A stretch of 49,572 nt of DNA from Ruminococcus sp. (lineage in GTDB: Bacteria > Bacillota > Clostridia > Oscillospirales > Acutalibacteraceae). The notes under the pieces were generated by a model. It was not told where the DNA came from and did not search any database. It saw only the letters and a list, made by a program, of their open reading frames with translations. Location of the stretch: the NCBI GenBank assembly GCA_017457155.1, contig JAFTHZ010000021.1:1-49572 (forward strand). The letters are read 5' to 3'. The translations under genes and the position numbers were made by a program. This document shows, in pieces, positions 40,992 through 48,779 of the stretch (the stretch's first letter is position 1; each line of letters begins with the position of its first letter).

Positions 40992-41816
40992 ATGGAAAAA
41001 ATGGGTAAAAAAATCAGAGAAAGAAGGCTTGCAAAAGGCTACACTCAGGAGCAGCTTGGAAAGCTTCTGAATGTATCGACTCAGGCTGTATCTAAATGGG
41101 AGAGAGGTGGTACACCTGATATTGAACTTTTGCCTGATATTGCAGATGTGCTGGATGTGAGTCTTGATGCGCTGTTTGGAAGAGAACCAGAGAGCGTGGA
41201 GCAGGCAATTGCACAGACACTTCGTCAGTTGCCTATCGAGGATGGTTACAGAAGAGCTTTTCAGATGTGTTGGGCAATTAACGCAGGTCTTGCTCATGAG
41301 GAGTCGCTGATTAATGATTCTCTTGAGGAAATTAAATATAAGGATGTTGACCATAAGTATTTTTCCAGAGCGGTTATGGATGCGGGTATTCTTGATATGA
41401 GACTTGCAGATGATTTCAGAACATTCTTCCTGATGCCTGAGCCTGTTGGAGGAATCCTGAACAAAATCGAAAGCATAGAGGAGCTCCGTAAGCTTTTCAG
41501 CGCATTTGCTGATAAAAATATTCTGAAGATACTTTTCTATATGTACTCTCGGTTGAACTATCCGCTTGATGCCTCGCTGATCAGCAAAAATACAGGTATA
41601 AAAGAGGAAGAGCTCAAGGAATATATGAAGATAATGGAAGAGAACAATCTTGTGAGAATAACCTATATCGAAACAGCAAAGGGCAAGGTAGCCTCCTATG
41701 TTTTCCATCAGGAGAGTGCGGTCATCCCCTTTCTGTGCTTTGCGGATGAAATTCATAAAAAGCTCATGATAGACTATTGGGTACAGTTCGAAAGAACGAA
41801 ACCTTTGTTTTATTAA
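40992..41816 (+). CDS. XRE-family transcriptional regulator
   Basis: A 274-residue regulator. An N-terminal HTH_3 domain (about 4-60: KIRERRLAKGYTQEQLGKLL, AVSKWERGGTPDIELLPDIA) is followed by a soluble helical C-terminal region. The latter contains a winged-helix-like stretch near 190-245 (YPLDASLISKNTGIKEEELKEYMKIMEENNLVRI). No membrane segment. Start ATG 40992 fits AAGAGATG as ribosome site better than ATG 40983. Ligand and targets unknown; the dockerin hydrolase follows about 100 bases later with its own promoter. Confidence 0.86.
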   Translation: MEKMGKKIRERRLAKGYTQEQLGKLLNVSTQAVSKWERGGTPDIELLPDIADVLDVSLDALFGREPESVEQAIAQTLRQLPIEDGYRRAFQMCWAINAGLAHEESLINDSLEEIKYKDVDHKYFSRAVMDAGILDMRLADDFRTFFLMPEPVGGILNKIESIEELRKLFSAFADKNILKILFYMYSRLNYPLDASLISKNTGIKEEELKEYMKIMEENNLVRITYIETAKGKVASYVFHQESAVIPFLCFADEIHKKLMIDYWVQFERTKPLFY

Positions 41817-41867
41817 TGTTATGTTTTTCTGTTAAACTCCTGGTTGATTTTTTCTATTTCGCGTTCA

Positions 41868-41896
41868 TTGAAAAACTTCTGGCATCGTGGTAATAT
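41868..41896 (+). promoter_or_regulatory. Promoter of dockerin hydrolase gene
   Basis: TTGAAA (41868-41873) and TAATAT (41891-41896), 17-base spacer, just before the ribosome site. Confidence 0.65.
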
Positions 41897-41918
41897 CATG
41901 GTGAAAGGAGTTTTGAAT

Positions 41919-43214
41919 ATGAAAATCAAAAATACAATCTGCGTTTTACTTGCTCTGTGTTTTTTGCTCAGTGTGAGTCTTGTTCCTTGCTCTGCCGTTG
42001 CAGGTGCAGATATAGATCCTCAGAGTTATCTTGAGGAACAGATGGAAGAATATGATATCAGCGGAGTTGCCTATATCACCAAAAACGGAAGGGTCCTTTG
42101 TCATAGCACAAGGGGAATGGCAAATACCGCTCAGTCAAAGGAAATGAGTTTAGAGACTCTTTTTCCCATAGGTTCAAACTCAAAACAGTTTTGTGCGGCA
42201 GCCATACTGATTCTGCAGGAGCAGGGGAAACTGAGTGTTGATGATACACTCTCGCAGTATTTTCCTGATTATACAGTTGCACAGGATGTTACAATAAAGA
42301 ATCTGCTGACCCATCGTTCAGGAATACGTGAACATCTGGAGGGCTTGTTCTCAGGGTACACAGTCTCGGAGGAGGCTACAGCACAGGAGAATACACAGGA
42401 GATTTTAGACTGGCTGTATACCAAAAAGCTTCTGTTCAATCCTGATAAAGGATACAGATACTCGAACGCTAATTATCTCTTGCTTTCATTGATAGTCGAA
42501 ATGGTATCAGGTCAGAGCTATGCTGAGTTTATTGAGGAGAACATCTTTGTGCCTCTTGGTATGAACAACTCCGGATTTTATGAGGAGCTGGTGGATCACA
42601 CCGACCTTGCAGAGCATACAGGTGATACTGATCAGTTAATTGATGCGCGTTACAAAGGTCTGACTCATGGCTGTGGCGATATTGTGTCCACAGCTCAGGA
42701 TATGGACAAATGGATGACATCTCTCAGGGAATATACTGTACTCTCAAAGGAAAGCGTTGCCGAAATGACCACTAATTATTCTAAGAGTGATGGCTATGGA
42801 TACGGCATAAGAGTTCAGGATGACGGCGGACTGTGTCATGATGGAGCAGTTGTCACTTACCTGAGCTTCACTCTTACATATCCTGAGGACGGTTTCAATA
42901 TATTTGCAGTTACTAATGATATAAATAATAGGGGTATGCAGCTGATGAATCTGGTTTTTGAGGCTGCTGAGGACCTTAAGGATCTGGAAATACCTGATTT
43001 GCTATGTGGAGATTCTGATGAGGACGGCAAGGTTAACATCAAAGATGCCACCGCTATTCAGAAACATATTGCAGATCTTATCAAGCTATCTAATTCGGGG
43101 CTTTTGATGGCAGATGTAGATGCATCGGGACTTGTCAATGTTAAGGATGCAACTGTCATTCAGAAGCATCTTGCGGGTATGGATACAGGATTTCCTGTAG
43201 GTGGTATTATGTAA
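41919..43214 (+). CDS. Secreted class C beta-lactamase-like serine hydrolase with C-terminal dockerin
   Basis: A 431-residue exported protein. Signal peptide at 1-28 (cleaved near CSAVAGA), then a serine beta-lactamase/D-alanyl carboxypeptidase-like domain (about 35-355) with SxxK in PIGSNSKQF, YxN in RYSNAN and the third motif region near HDGAVVTY. The type I dockerin (about 365-425) has two calcium loops, DSDEDGKVNIKDATAIQKHI and DVDASGLVNVKDATVIQKHL. The dockerin implies anchoring to a cohesin scaffold. The substrate may be an ester or peptide rather than a beta-lactam. AAAGGAG precedes the chosen ATG. Confidence 0.92.
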   Translation: MKIKNTICVLLALCFLLSVSLVPCSAVAGADIDPQSYLEEQMEEYDISGVAYITKNGRVLCHSTRGMANTAQSKEMSLETLFPIGSNSKQFCAAAILILQEQGKLSVDDTLSQYFPDYTVAQDVTIKNLLTHRSGIREHLEGLFSGYTVSEEATAQENTQEILDWLYTKKLLFNPDKGYRYSNANYLLLSLIVEMVSGQSYAEFIEENIFVPLGMNNSGFYEELVDHTDLAEHTGDTDQLIDARYKGLTHGCGDIVSTAQDMDKWMTSLREYTVLSKESVAEMTTNYSKSDGYGYGIRVQDDGGLCHDGAVVTYLSFTLTYPEDGFNIFAVTNDINNRGMQLMNLVFEAAEDLKDLEIPDLLCGDSDEDGKVNIKDATAIQKHIADLIKLSNSGLLMADVDASGLVNVKDATVIQKHLAGMDTGFPVGGIM

Positions 43215-43267
43215 ATTCGATTATAGATAAGAATAAAAGCATAAATATAGAGAATAACTCCAAGACG

Positions 43268-43304
43268 AATGCGGGCAGACTATATGCCTGCATTTGTTTT
43301 TTTA
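43268..43304 (+). terminator. Terminator of dockerin hydrolase gene
   Basis: AATGCGGGCA (43268-43277) pairs with TGCCTGCATT (43285-43294), one G-T pair, followed by TGTTTTTTT. Confidence 0.88.
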
Positions 43305-43358
43305 TGTAAAAAAGAAAAAGCCACCTTGCTGTGGACAGGGTGGAGAAATATAAAACTG

Positions 43359-43755
43359 TAAAAAAGAAATACCCTTGACTGTTCATCTTTTTCTGATGAT
43401 TTCAGTCAAGGGTTATTTCTGTTCACTCTTATTATCTAACATCTTTGGCTACCTCTCATTTCTACAGATTAGACTTTACATTCTGAATTACTTGTTTTTC
43501 CTGTCAACGGCATTTTTCTTCATTCTCATAAGTGAGATTTACTTGCGTGCGGAATTTTGTTAATTTAGGATGTAATGTCTTTTTCGGGTTCTTGCTGTCG
43601 GCTTTTGTTTTGTACTACTCTGTTTTCAGTGTTCTTTTGTTAGAGAGTTTGTATTTATATTCAGTGTTTAGTCTGGTTTTGCCTGGACTGTTTTGTTTGC
43701 CTTCAGCTTTTTTGAACCTTGGGTGCTTACCTCTTCATTGGTATCATCCTTTCTG
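43359..43755 (-). ncRNA. Candidate ~390-nt A-rich RNA
   Basis: Between the dockerin gene and the bile-salt-hydrolase-like gene about 700 bases lack a convincing gene. On the minus strand there is a promoter (TTGAAA 43784-43789, 17 bases, TATATT 43761-43766 with TG extension). At the other end the perfect stem ACCCTTGACTG/CAGTCAAGGGT (43371-43413) is followed by a run of T. The transcript would be A-rich with only short open frames. Plus-strand hydrophobic frames here are probably the complement of this A-rich strand. Could instead be a decayed lysine-rich gene. Confidence 0.45.
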
Positions 43756-43937
43756 TCTATAATATATCATAGGGTAGGGGTAATTTCAAGATGGTATTTT
43801 GTACAAAGTTAATAGTAGTTTTTAATATAAAACATAGAAATTGTATTCTATCACCTAAAGATTTCAACATAGAGGTTGACATTTCGTTTGTTTTGGTAGT
43901 ATACTAAAAATGTTGAGCGGTCGTTGACCGCTCTTTT

Positions 43938-44912
43938 TTAGTTCAGAAAAAGCACATCCTCTTCGTAAATAGGCGAAAAGGTACTCAGTTCGGAATCTTC
44001 TAGATTGACATTGTGGATATCCACTGCTGATATCCTGTGATTGTTGTAGGTTTTTACATAGTATATTCCTTTTTCAAGATTACAGCAGGATGAGTACACT
44101 GTGATAACGTTTATATTATCTTCTAATCGTACAGCTCCTCTTTGTTGCTCTACAGATGACAGTATATGAAAAAACTGATTAACGCTGTCTTTTTCTGTCT
44201 CAGGGGACACAGAATTTGTTTTTGTGAAAACAGCCCTGACAAACCTCGAGGAGGAGGACAGATCTCCGGGTAGTCCGATTCCTCCCAGTCCTCTGCTGTA
44301 GTCGGGGAGAGTTACGTTATCGCATATTCTGTTTATCGCGGGATAAGGGGATACTCCCGAAAAATTACTCAGATAGGTCATCTGATAGTCAAAAGGCGGA
44401 TTGTTTGTCAGTACTCCCACAGGGTTGTCATAGACTTTTAGTCCATCTCCTATAGGTTCAACGGTTATGGATTTGTCTTTGTCAGTTATCATAAAGTGCA
44501 GGGGAGTAACTTGCAGGGTCGGGCTGAAATTTTCTTTTATGAGAGAGGATCTCTCCAGGAGTCTTTTTGCTTCGTCGATAGTTTTGCATTGAGAGAGAAT
44601 CCATGGTATAAGCTCAAAGGGAGCGATATTGCTGCAGTTTTCTTTGTAATTGTTGTAAATGGCATTTGCGGGGAAGTTCAGCCCTGCCATAGCAAGTCCT
44701 TCTTCATTTATTGCATCATAGTATAACGGGTAATTATCTGAGATATGAGCCATACCTATGATTGCATAATGATTGAAAATGGATTTTTCATATCGGAACA
44801 TAAAGGGGAAACGTCTCGGGGTAATGGTGATTTTTTCATTATATGAGTATTCCAAATCCAGGTTTCTGCCGAAATAGTGATCTTTTGTAGCGAAAGCAAC
44901 AGCTGTGCACAT
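43938..44912 (-). CDS. Choloylglycine hydrolase family (bile salt hydrolase/penicillin V acylase)
   Basis: A 324-residue N-terminal-nucleophile amidase. ATG at 44912 gives MCTAVAF, so removal of Met exposes catalytic Cys2; GGAGTG lies about 9 bases upstream. Other family residues are GRNLDLE (Arg, Asp), LTNNPPF (Asn) and GLPGDLSSSSRFVRA (Arg). These last motifs are typical of conjugated-bile-acid hydrolases, which split glycine or taurine from bile salts. Penicillin V acylase cannot be excluded without substrate-pocket comparison. No signal peptide. Single gene. Confidence 0.92.
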   Translation of the reverse strand: MCTAVAFATKDHYFGRNLDLEYSYNEKITITPRRFPFMFRYEKSIFNHYAIIGMAHISDNYPLYYDAINEEGLAMAGLNFPANAIYNNYKENCSNIAPFELIPWILSQCKTIDEAKRLLERSSLIKENFSPTLQVTPLHFMITDKDKSITVEPIGDGLKVYDNPVGVLTNNPPFDYQMTYLSNFSGVSPYPAINRICDNVTLPDYSRGLGGIGLPGDLSSSSRFVRAVFTKTNSVSPETEKDSVNQFFHILSSVEQQRGAVRLEDNINVITVYSSCCNLEKGIYYVKTYNNHRISAVDIHNVNLEDSELSTFSPIYEEDVLFLN

Positions 44913-45122
44913 AATCTTCACTCCATTCAGGGTTTAGATTATTATGCGCAGTTTTTTCTTTATGATGTGATGTTTATCGTTTTTACTATGTGAGTTTCTT
45001 TATTGAGTTATGAGAATATTTGTCATGTTTTATCCTGAAAACCAGGTTGTGCATTTATTATCCATTAATATGTGTCATAAATATAGCATCATGAATAATA
45101 TGTATTATTCAATGATAAGGAG

Positions 45123-46061
45123 GTGAGATTAATAAAAACCTGGAATTGTAGTGATATTAATAATTCTGAGATTAATCCTTCTGATAATTGTAATAACAGA
45201 TGTGGTTGTGAGAATAGATTCTATTGTTCACCTGTATGCCCTCCGGGCCCCGCTGGTCCACAGGGTCCCGCTGGTGAGACAGGTCCCGCAGGCCCTCAGG
45301 GTCCTATTGGAGAAACAGGTCCCGCAGGCCCTCAGGGTCCCACAGGTGAGACAGGTCCCATAGGTCCTCAGGGTCCCGCTGGTGCGACAGGTCCCGCAGG
45401 ACCTCAGGGTCCCATAGGTGAGACAGGCCCCGCAGGTCCTCAGGGTCCCGCTGGTGAGACAGGACCCATAGGTCCTCAGGGCCCCGTTGGTGAGACAGGT
45501 CCCATAGGTCCTCAGGGTCCCGCTGGTGCGACAGGTCCCATAGGTCCTCAGGGTCCCATAGGTGAGACAGGTCCCGCAGGCCCTCAGGGTCCTATTGGTG
45601 AGACAGGTCCCGCAGGCCCTCAGGGTCCTGCAGGTACTGTGTTGAATTATGCGGATTTCTATGCTCTTATGCCTCCTGATAATGCTGCTACAGTTGCTCC
45701 GGGGGATGATGTCAGCTTCCCTCAGAATGGAGTTGTCAGCAGCGCTGATATCTCCAGAGTGGATGATTCTTCTTTCAATCTTGCTCAGATTGGTGTGTAT
45801 CAGATACTGTTTGAAGTAAGTGTGGACGAAGCAGGACAGTTGGCTTTGACTCTCAACGGAGATGAACTGGAGTATACAGTAGTAGGAAGAGCAACGGGAA
45901 CCTCACAGATTGTTGGTTTTGCATTGGTGGCAACAACCGTTGAAAATTCTGTCCTGACTGTGAGAAATCCTGCGGATAATACAACAGCTCTTACAATAAC
46001 TCCTCTTGCCGGAGGAACATATCCTGTTTCCGCACATCTTGTTATTCTTCAGTTAGCATAA
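45123..46061 (+). CDS. Collagen-like BclA-type surface protein
   Basis: About 310 residues. A Cys/Asn-rich N terminus ([19 protein letters not shown]) leads to about 44 Gly-X-Y triplets, mostly GPxGPQGPxGET/AT, and a C-terminal globular domain (about 172-312: [16 protein letters not shown]..., ending [13 protein letters not shown]) resembling the TNF-like exosporium BclA head. It likely forms trimeric filaments on the spore or cell surface. Start uncertain: AAGGAGG at 45117-45123 overlaps the only GTG in frame, and a well-spaced canonical start is lacking. A CATAAATA box near 45075 might be a sporulation-sigma -10. Confidence 0.85.
   Translation: MRLIKTWNCSDINNSEINPSDNCNNRCGCENRFYCSPVCPPGPAGPQGPAGETGPAGPQGPIGETGPAGPQGPTGETGPIGPQGPAGATGPAGPQGPIGETGPAGPQGPAGETGPIGPQGPVGETGPIGPQGPAGATGPIGPQGPIGETGPAGPQGPIGETGPAGPQGPAGTVLNYADFYALMPPDNAATVAPGDDVSFPQNGVVSSADISRVDDSSFNLAQIGVYQILFEVSVDEAGQLALTLNGDELEYTVVGRATGTSQIVGFALVATTVENSVLTVRNPADNTTALTITPLAGGTYPVSAHLVILQLA
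45246..45638 (+). repeat. 36-bp coding tandem repeat (collagen region)
   Basis: About eleven 36-bp units encoding GPxGPQGPx followed by GET or GAT. Nucleotide units are nearly identical with third-base and single-residue variation, so copy number may vary between strains. Confidence 0.93.
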
Positions 46062-46129
46062 ATTGTGAACAGGGTATATCTGCTACCTCAGCAAAAAGAT
46101 GAGTGTCATATAGGTACTCAATGTTCCGT

Positions 46130-46310
46130 GGTGCGGGTGACAGTGGTTGTGTATAGATGAAAACACCTGCCTCGCATGTTGTGGCGTGTTCATAGTTATA
46201 AGTATCATCAACTCAGCGGCTTAAAAACAGTTCCCCGAACTGTTTTTGCCTGCGGTTTTCGCTGACTCTTAAACCTTGGCACAGCCTGTTCAAGTCCTGC
46301 CACCGCGCAC
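46130..46310 (-). repeat. tRNA-3'-end-bounded structured repeat, copy 3
   Basis: A 181-bp diverged relative of the elements at 7327 and 7551. The left end GGTGCGGGTGACAG looks like the 3' end of a different tRNA read on the minus strand (CTGTCACCCGCACC). The right end, CTGCCACCGCGCAC, can pair with it. The internal hairpin is AACAGTTC/GAACTGTT where copies 1-2 have AACAGTCC/GGACTGTT, a compensatory change. The TTGGCACAGCCTGTTCAA block is shared. Confidence 0.8.
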
Positions 46311-46320
46311 GAAAAATAAG

Positions 46321-46346
46321 AAAAGGGATACCCTCGGGTATCCCTT
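46321..46346 (-). terminator. tRNA-type terminator, orphan
   Basis: AAGGGATACCC/GGGTATCCCTT with loop TC, the same stem as after tRNA-Leu, followed on the minus strand by TTTTCTTATTTTT. It is flanked by TTATGGTGCGCCAGAG (46352-46367), which looks like a tRNA 3' end with CCA on the minus strand, but no complete tRNA can be folded beyond it. Confidence 0.65.
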
Positions 46347-46410
46347 AATTCTTATGGTGCGCCAGAGCATTCTATAATCGAACCATTTACCTCATCAAGA
46401 GTAACGGTAG

Positions 46411-46674
46411 TGCTTCAGTACTTATGAATTTGTTAAACAATATTGTGTGCCCAATATGCTGATTAAACTCAGACAGGGTGTGGGCAGACTCATCAGAAGC
46501 GAAACCGATACAGGAGTTGTTACAATTCTTGATGAACGAGTAGCTCGAGGAGGTAGATATCGCCACAGAGTTTTGCAAACACTAAATAAGTTCGGCAAAG
46601 TAGAAAATATGACTGATTTAAGAAGATTCTTTGAAAAAGTGAAGCCCACAGAGTATTGGGGCGCAGAACAATAA
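46411..46674 (+). pseudogene. DinG-type helicase C-terminal fragment
   Basis: The frame, open from just after a stop at 46408, reads ...YEFVKQYCVPNMLIKLRQG then VGRLIRSETDTGVVTILDERV and RYRHRVLQTL. This is motif VI and the C terminus of DinG/Rad3-type superfamily 2 helicases. About 80 residues remain of a protein usually over 600. No plausible start; the N-terminal parts are deleted. Confidence 0.8.
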
Positions 46675-46714
46675 AAAGGATGCTGTCAGCCTATATGACA
46701 GAGAAAGGATATCT

Positions 46715-46882
46715 ATGAATAAAACAAATGAAAGTTCAAGAATTAAATCCGTACAGTTTGAATATGTAGGAACAGACGAACAGTTTGTTAACTTTTTAAA
46801 ATACGTTTTTAGAGATTACATAACCGGAAGTAAAGTGACATCTGACGAACAGAGTGGATTTGTTCGGATAAGTTCGATTTAA
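46715..46882 (+). CDS. Small element protein upstream of recombinase
   Basis: A 55-residue frame, MNKTNESSRIKSVQFEYVGT..., with GAGAAAGGAT ribosome site. The pattern SVQFEYVGTDEQFVNFLKYVFRDYI resembles small proteins that precede large serine recombinases in Firmicutes conjugative elements. Function unknown. The C terminus may be altered by the local decay. Confidence 0.6.
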   Translation: MNKTNESSRIKSVQFEYVGTDEQFVNFLKYVFRDYITGSKVTSDEQSGFVRISSI

Positions 46883-46913
46883 AGCTGGATATTGCAGAAC
46901 TCTTGTGATATGT

Positions 46914-46942
46914 TGTTGTTGCACCAAGGTAGTGCGACAACA
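46914..46942 (+). promoter_or_regulatory. Hairpin before recombinase ribosome site
   Basis: TGTTGTTGCAC (46914-46924) pairs with GTGCGACAACA (46932-46942) with one G-T pair, ending 18 bases before the recombinase AAGGAG. It has no T run, so it is more likely a translational or RNA-stability element than a terminator. Confidence 0.6.
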
Positions 46943-46972
46943 ATATTCCAATTAGTCGGAAGGAGAATGTTT

Positions 46973-47503
46973 ATGGTAAATGAAATTCTGCATACAAAAA
47001 GATATTTACGTGTATGGTTATATTATAGATTATCAAGAGATGAAGATGTAGAACTTAATTCACTTAATAATCAGCGTGGAATTCTTGTAGACTTCGTTGA
47101 CAGTAAAGGATACGATATAGTAGGAGAATCCTTTGATGATAATGTAAGCGGTATGCATTTTGAAAGAGAGGGCATACATAAACTTTGCGAAGCTGTGGAT
47201 AAGGGTCTTATTGATGCCGTAATAGTTAAAGATTTATCACGACTTGGCAGACACAGAACTCAGACTGCAGTGTTCATTGATTACTTAAGACAACACAAAG
47301 TCAAGGTGTTATCAGTTACAGAGAACATAGATACAAATGATGAAAACGATGACTTGCTTGTAGGTTTCAAAGGTATCGTCAACGACTTATATGCAAAAGA
47401 TATATCAAAGAAGATAAGTGCAGGATACCTTCAAAAACAGAAAAATGGTATCATCATAACAACTCCTATGTCCCACCTTTTTCTCCGATATATATTGCGA
47501 TAA
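46973..47503 (+). pseudogene. Truncated serine recombinase
   Basis: Resolvase catalytic domain of a large serine recombinase: VWLYYRLSRDEDVE (with catalytic Ser), FDDNVSGMHFEREGI, VIVKDLSRLGRHR and GIVNDLYAKDISKKISAGYLQKQ. At residue ~165 it leaves the family pattern (where PFGYxK is expected) and runs into unrelated MSHLFLRYILR and a stop. The recombinase zinc-ribbon and coiled-coil DNA-binding parts (over 300 residues) are missing, so it should not be able to integrate. AAGGAG precedes ATG 46973. Confidence 0.87.
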
Positions 47504-47600
47504 CCTTTGATGAGTGATTTACCATCCATTCGTTTCTAATTTGGAAACAACGAGGTGAATCCTGAGATGAGATGTATCCGATTAAATCTGAATTAGATAG

Positions 47601-48139
47601 AACTGTCAGATTACCATTGCAGGCGGTTTCGCTCCCACATCAGAAACCGCAGAGATTATCTCAAGGGCTCTCGGTACACGCACAGTTATGACAGGTTCTG
47701 TATCAAGAAGCAAGAACGACCCGTCACAATCATTACAGATGACAGAACAACCTTTGATGACAGCAGATGAGCTTAAGTCAATGAATAAAGGTAGCTTCAT
47801 TGTTATGAAGACAGGTACCCATCCTTTTATTTCAAAGCTTAAACTCTTCTTTAAATGGGGCATTGATTTTGACTGTGAGCCATACTCTGTAGGTGACAAA
47901 GGTGCAAGAAAAGTTGAATATACCAACAGAGATATTATTGAGGATGAGATTCTAAAAAATTCCCACACTTTGTAGTCTCTCAAAAAGCGGCACCTAAAGT
48001 TACATCAAAGGTAGGTAATTCCAATGATATGGCACAGTCCCACACACCTATCCGCACAGAAGGTCAGATTGAGGAAGTTGTAGAGGATAAAGCTATCCCA
48101 AAAGAACCTCAACAGGCTATTTCTGTGAAAACAAATTAA
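47601..48139 (+). pseudogene. VirD4/TraG coupling protein C-terminal fragment, frameshifted
   Basis: The frame from 47601 reads AGGFAPTSETAEIISRALGT..., LQMTEQPLMTADELKSMNKG and HPFISKLKLFFKWGIDFDCEPY, the C-terminal part of type IV coupling ATPases. It stops at 47975, but the frame -1 to it continues from an A6 run (47951-47957) as FPHFVVSQKAAPKVTS... to a stop at 48139. The ATPase core is deleted; upstream DNA (47504-47600) shows only scraps. Confidence 0.8.
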
Positions 48140-48148
48140 GGTGATGAG

Positions 48149-48407
48149 ATGTCTTATTACAGAAAACTTTATGAATACGAAGACCTTCCTCACAGAGCAA
48201 AAGCGGTCTACATTTATCTCTATGACCGATGTAACAAAGAGAAAAAAGTGTTGGCCAAGCATCAAAACCATAGCAAGAGAACTGTCTATTTCCGACAGAA
48301 CAGTTCGCAGAGCAATTCAGGATTTGCAGAAAGCGAAACTCATCCGCAAAGAGTATGCATACAGGAGTAATGGTTCTAATACGAGTAACAGATATTACAT
48401 AGTATAA
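48149..48407 (+). pseudogene. Frameshifted helix-turn-helix protein
   Basis: The frame from ATG 48149 reads MSYYRKLYEYEDLPHRAKAV and YIYLYDRCNKEKK. A +1 shift in a run of six A (48240-48245) restores CWPSIKTIARELSISDRTVR and RAIQDLQKAKLIRKE up to the stop at 48407. Together they form an 85-residue helix-turn-helix protein as found near plasmid or element replication genes. GGTGATGAG serves as ribosome site. Confidence 0.75.
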
Positions 48408-48446
48408 TGAAAAACAGGTGTGGGTAACTTTAATGTTTTATTGCAA

Positions 48447-48503
48447 ACAGTGAAGGGAGTAGTGCGCCCTTTTGGTGTCAGTACCCTCCTTTCACTGTGC
48501 AAC
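48447..48503. repeat. Imperfect inverted repeat
   Basis: ACAGTGAAGGGAGTA pairs with TACCCTCCTTTCACTGT (one bulge and one mismatch), enclosing about 25 bases. The 48408-48742 stretch otherwise shows only tiny frames (for example 26 codons at 48630-48710) and no recognisable gene; the dyad could be an origin or element end. Confidence 0.55.
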
Positions 48504-48740
48504 CCCTAAGAAGTACCCACTTTAACTTTACCCAACAGAGTAGAAGACATATATAGCTATACTCTAAGACAGGATATTAACTATGGCGATACAGTCAGGA
48601 GAATGTTAATCGAGAGTTTTATATGAAAGATGATAGTGTCAATAGTATATCTTGCAATGGCTTATTCAGAAAATCCAACTGATGAAAGAGCAGAAAACGA
48701 ATCCTTCTAATGAACCCCGTACCGTTCTTCTCTGCCGGAA

Positions 48741-48777
48741 AATAAAAATGCTGTCTCACATAATGTGGACAGCATAG
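48741..48777 (-). terminator. Terminator of LacI-family gene
   Basis: ATGCTGTC (48748-48755) pairs with GACAGCAT (48768-48775); on the minus strand TTTTTATTTT follows. Confidence 0.88.
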
Positions 48778-48779
48778 TG

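Larger units (their letters stand above)
46366..48410 (+). mobile_element. Decayed conjugative/integrative element remnant
   Basis: A run of broken genes typical of integrative conjugative elements: helicase tail, small element protein, truncated serine recombinase, VirD4/TraG tail and frameshifted HTH gene. It begins next to a tRNA-3'-end-like sequence (46352-46367) and an orphan tRNA terminator, which suggests a tRNA-linked insertion point (inference). The sequence is more AT-rich than the operons to its left. Confidence 0.75.

Noticed and set aside
43375-43762. Two small hydrophobic plus-strand frames
   Set aside because: They are T-rich complements of the A-rich candidate RNA, have no ribosome sites, and their hydrophobicity follows from T-rich codons.
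45246-45638. Regular 36-bp repeats resembling a CRISPR array
   Set aside because: Repeats are directly adjacent without spacers and encode continuous Gly-X-Y triplets in frame.
47949-47958. Programmed -1 frameshift in the TraG tail
   Set aside because: The heptamer fits, but the gene lacks its N-terminal ATPase core and lies among other broken genes, so decay is the simpler reading.
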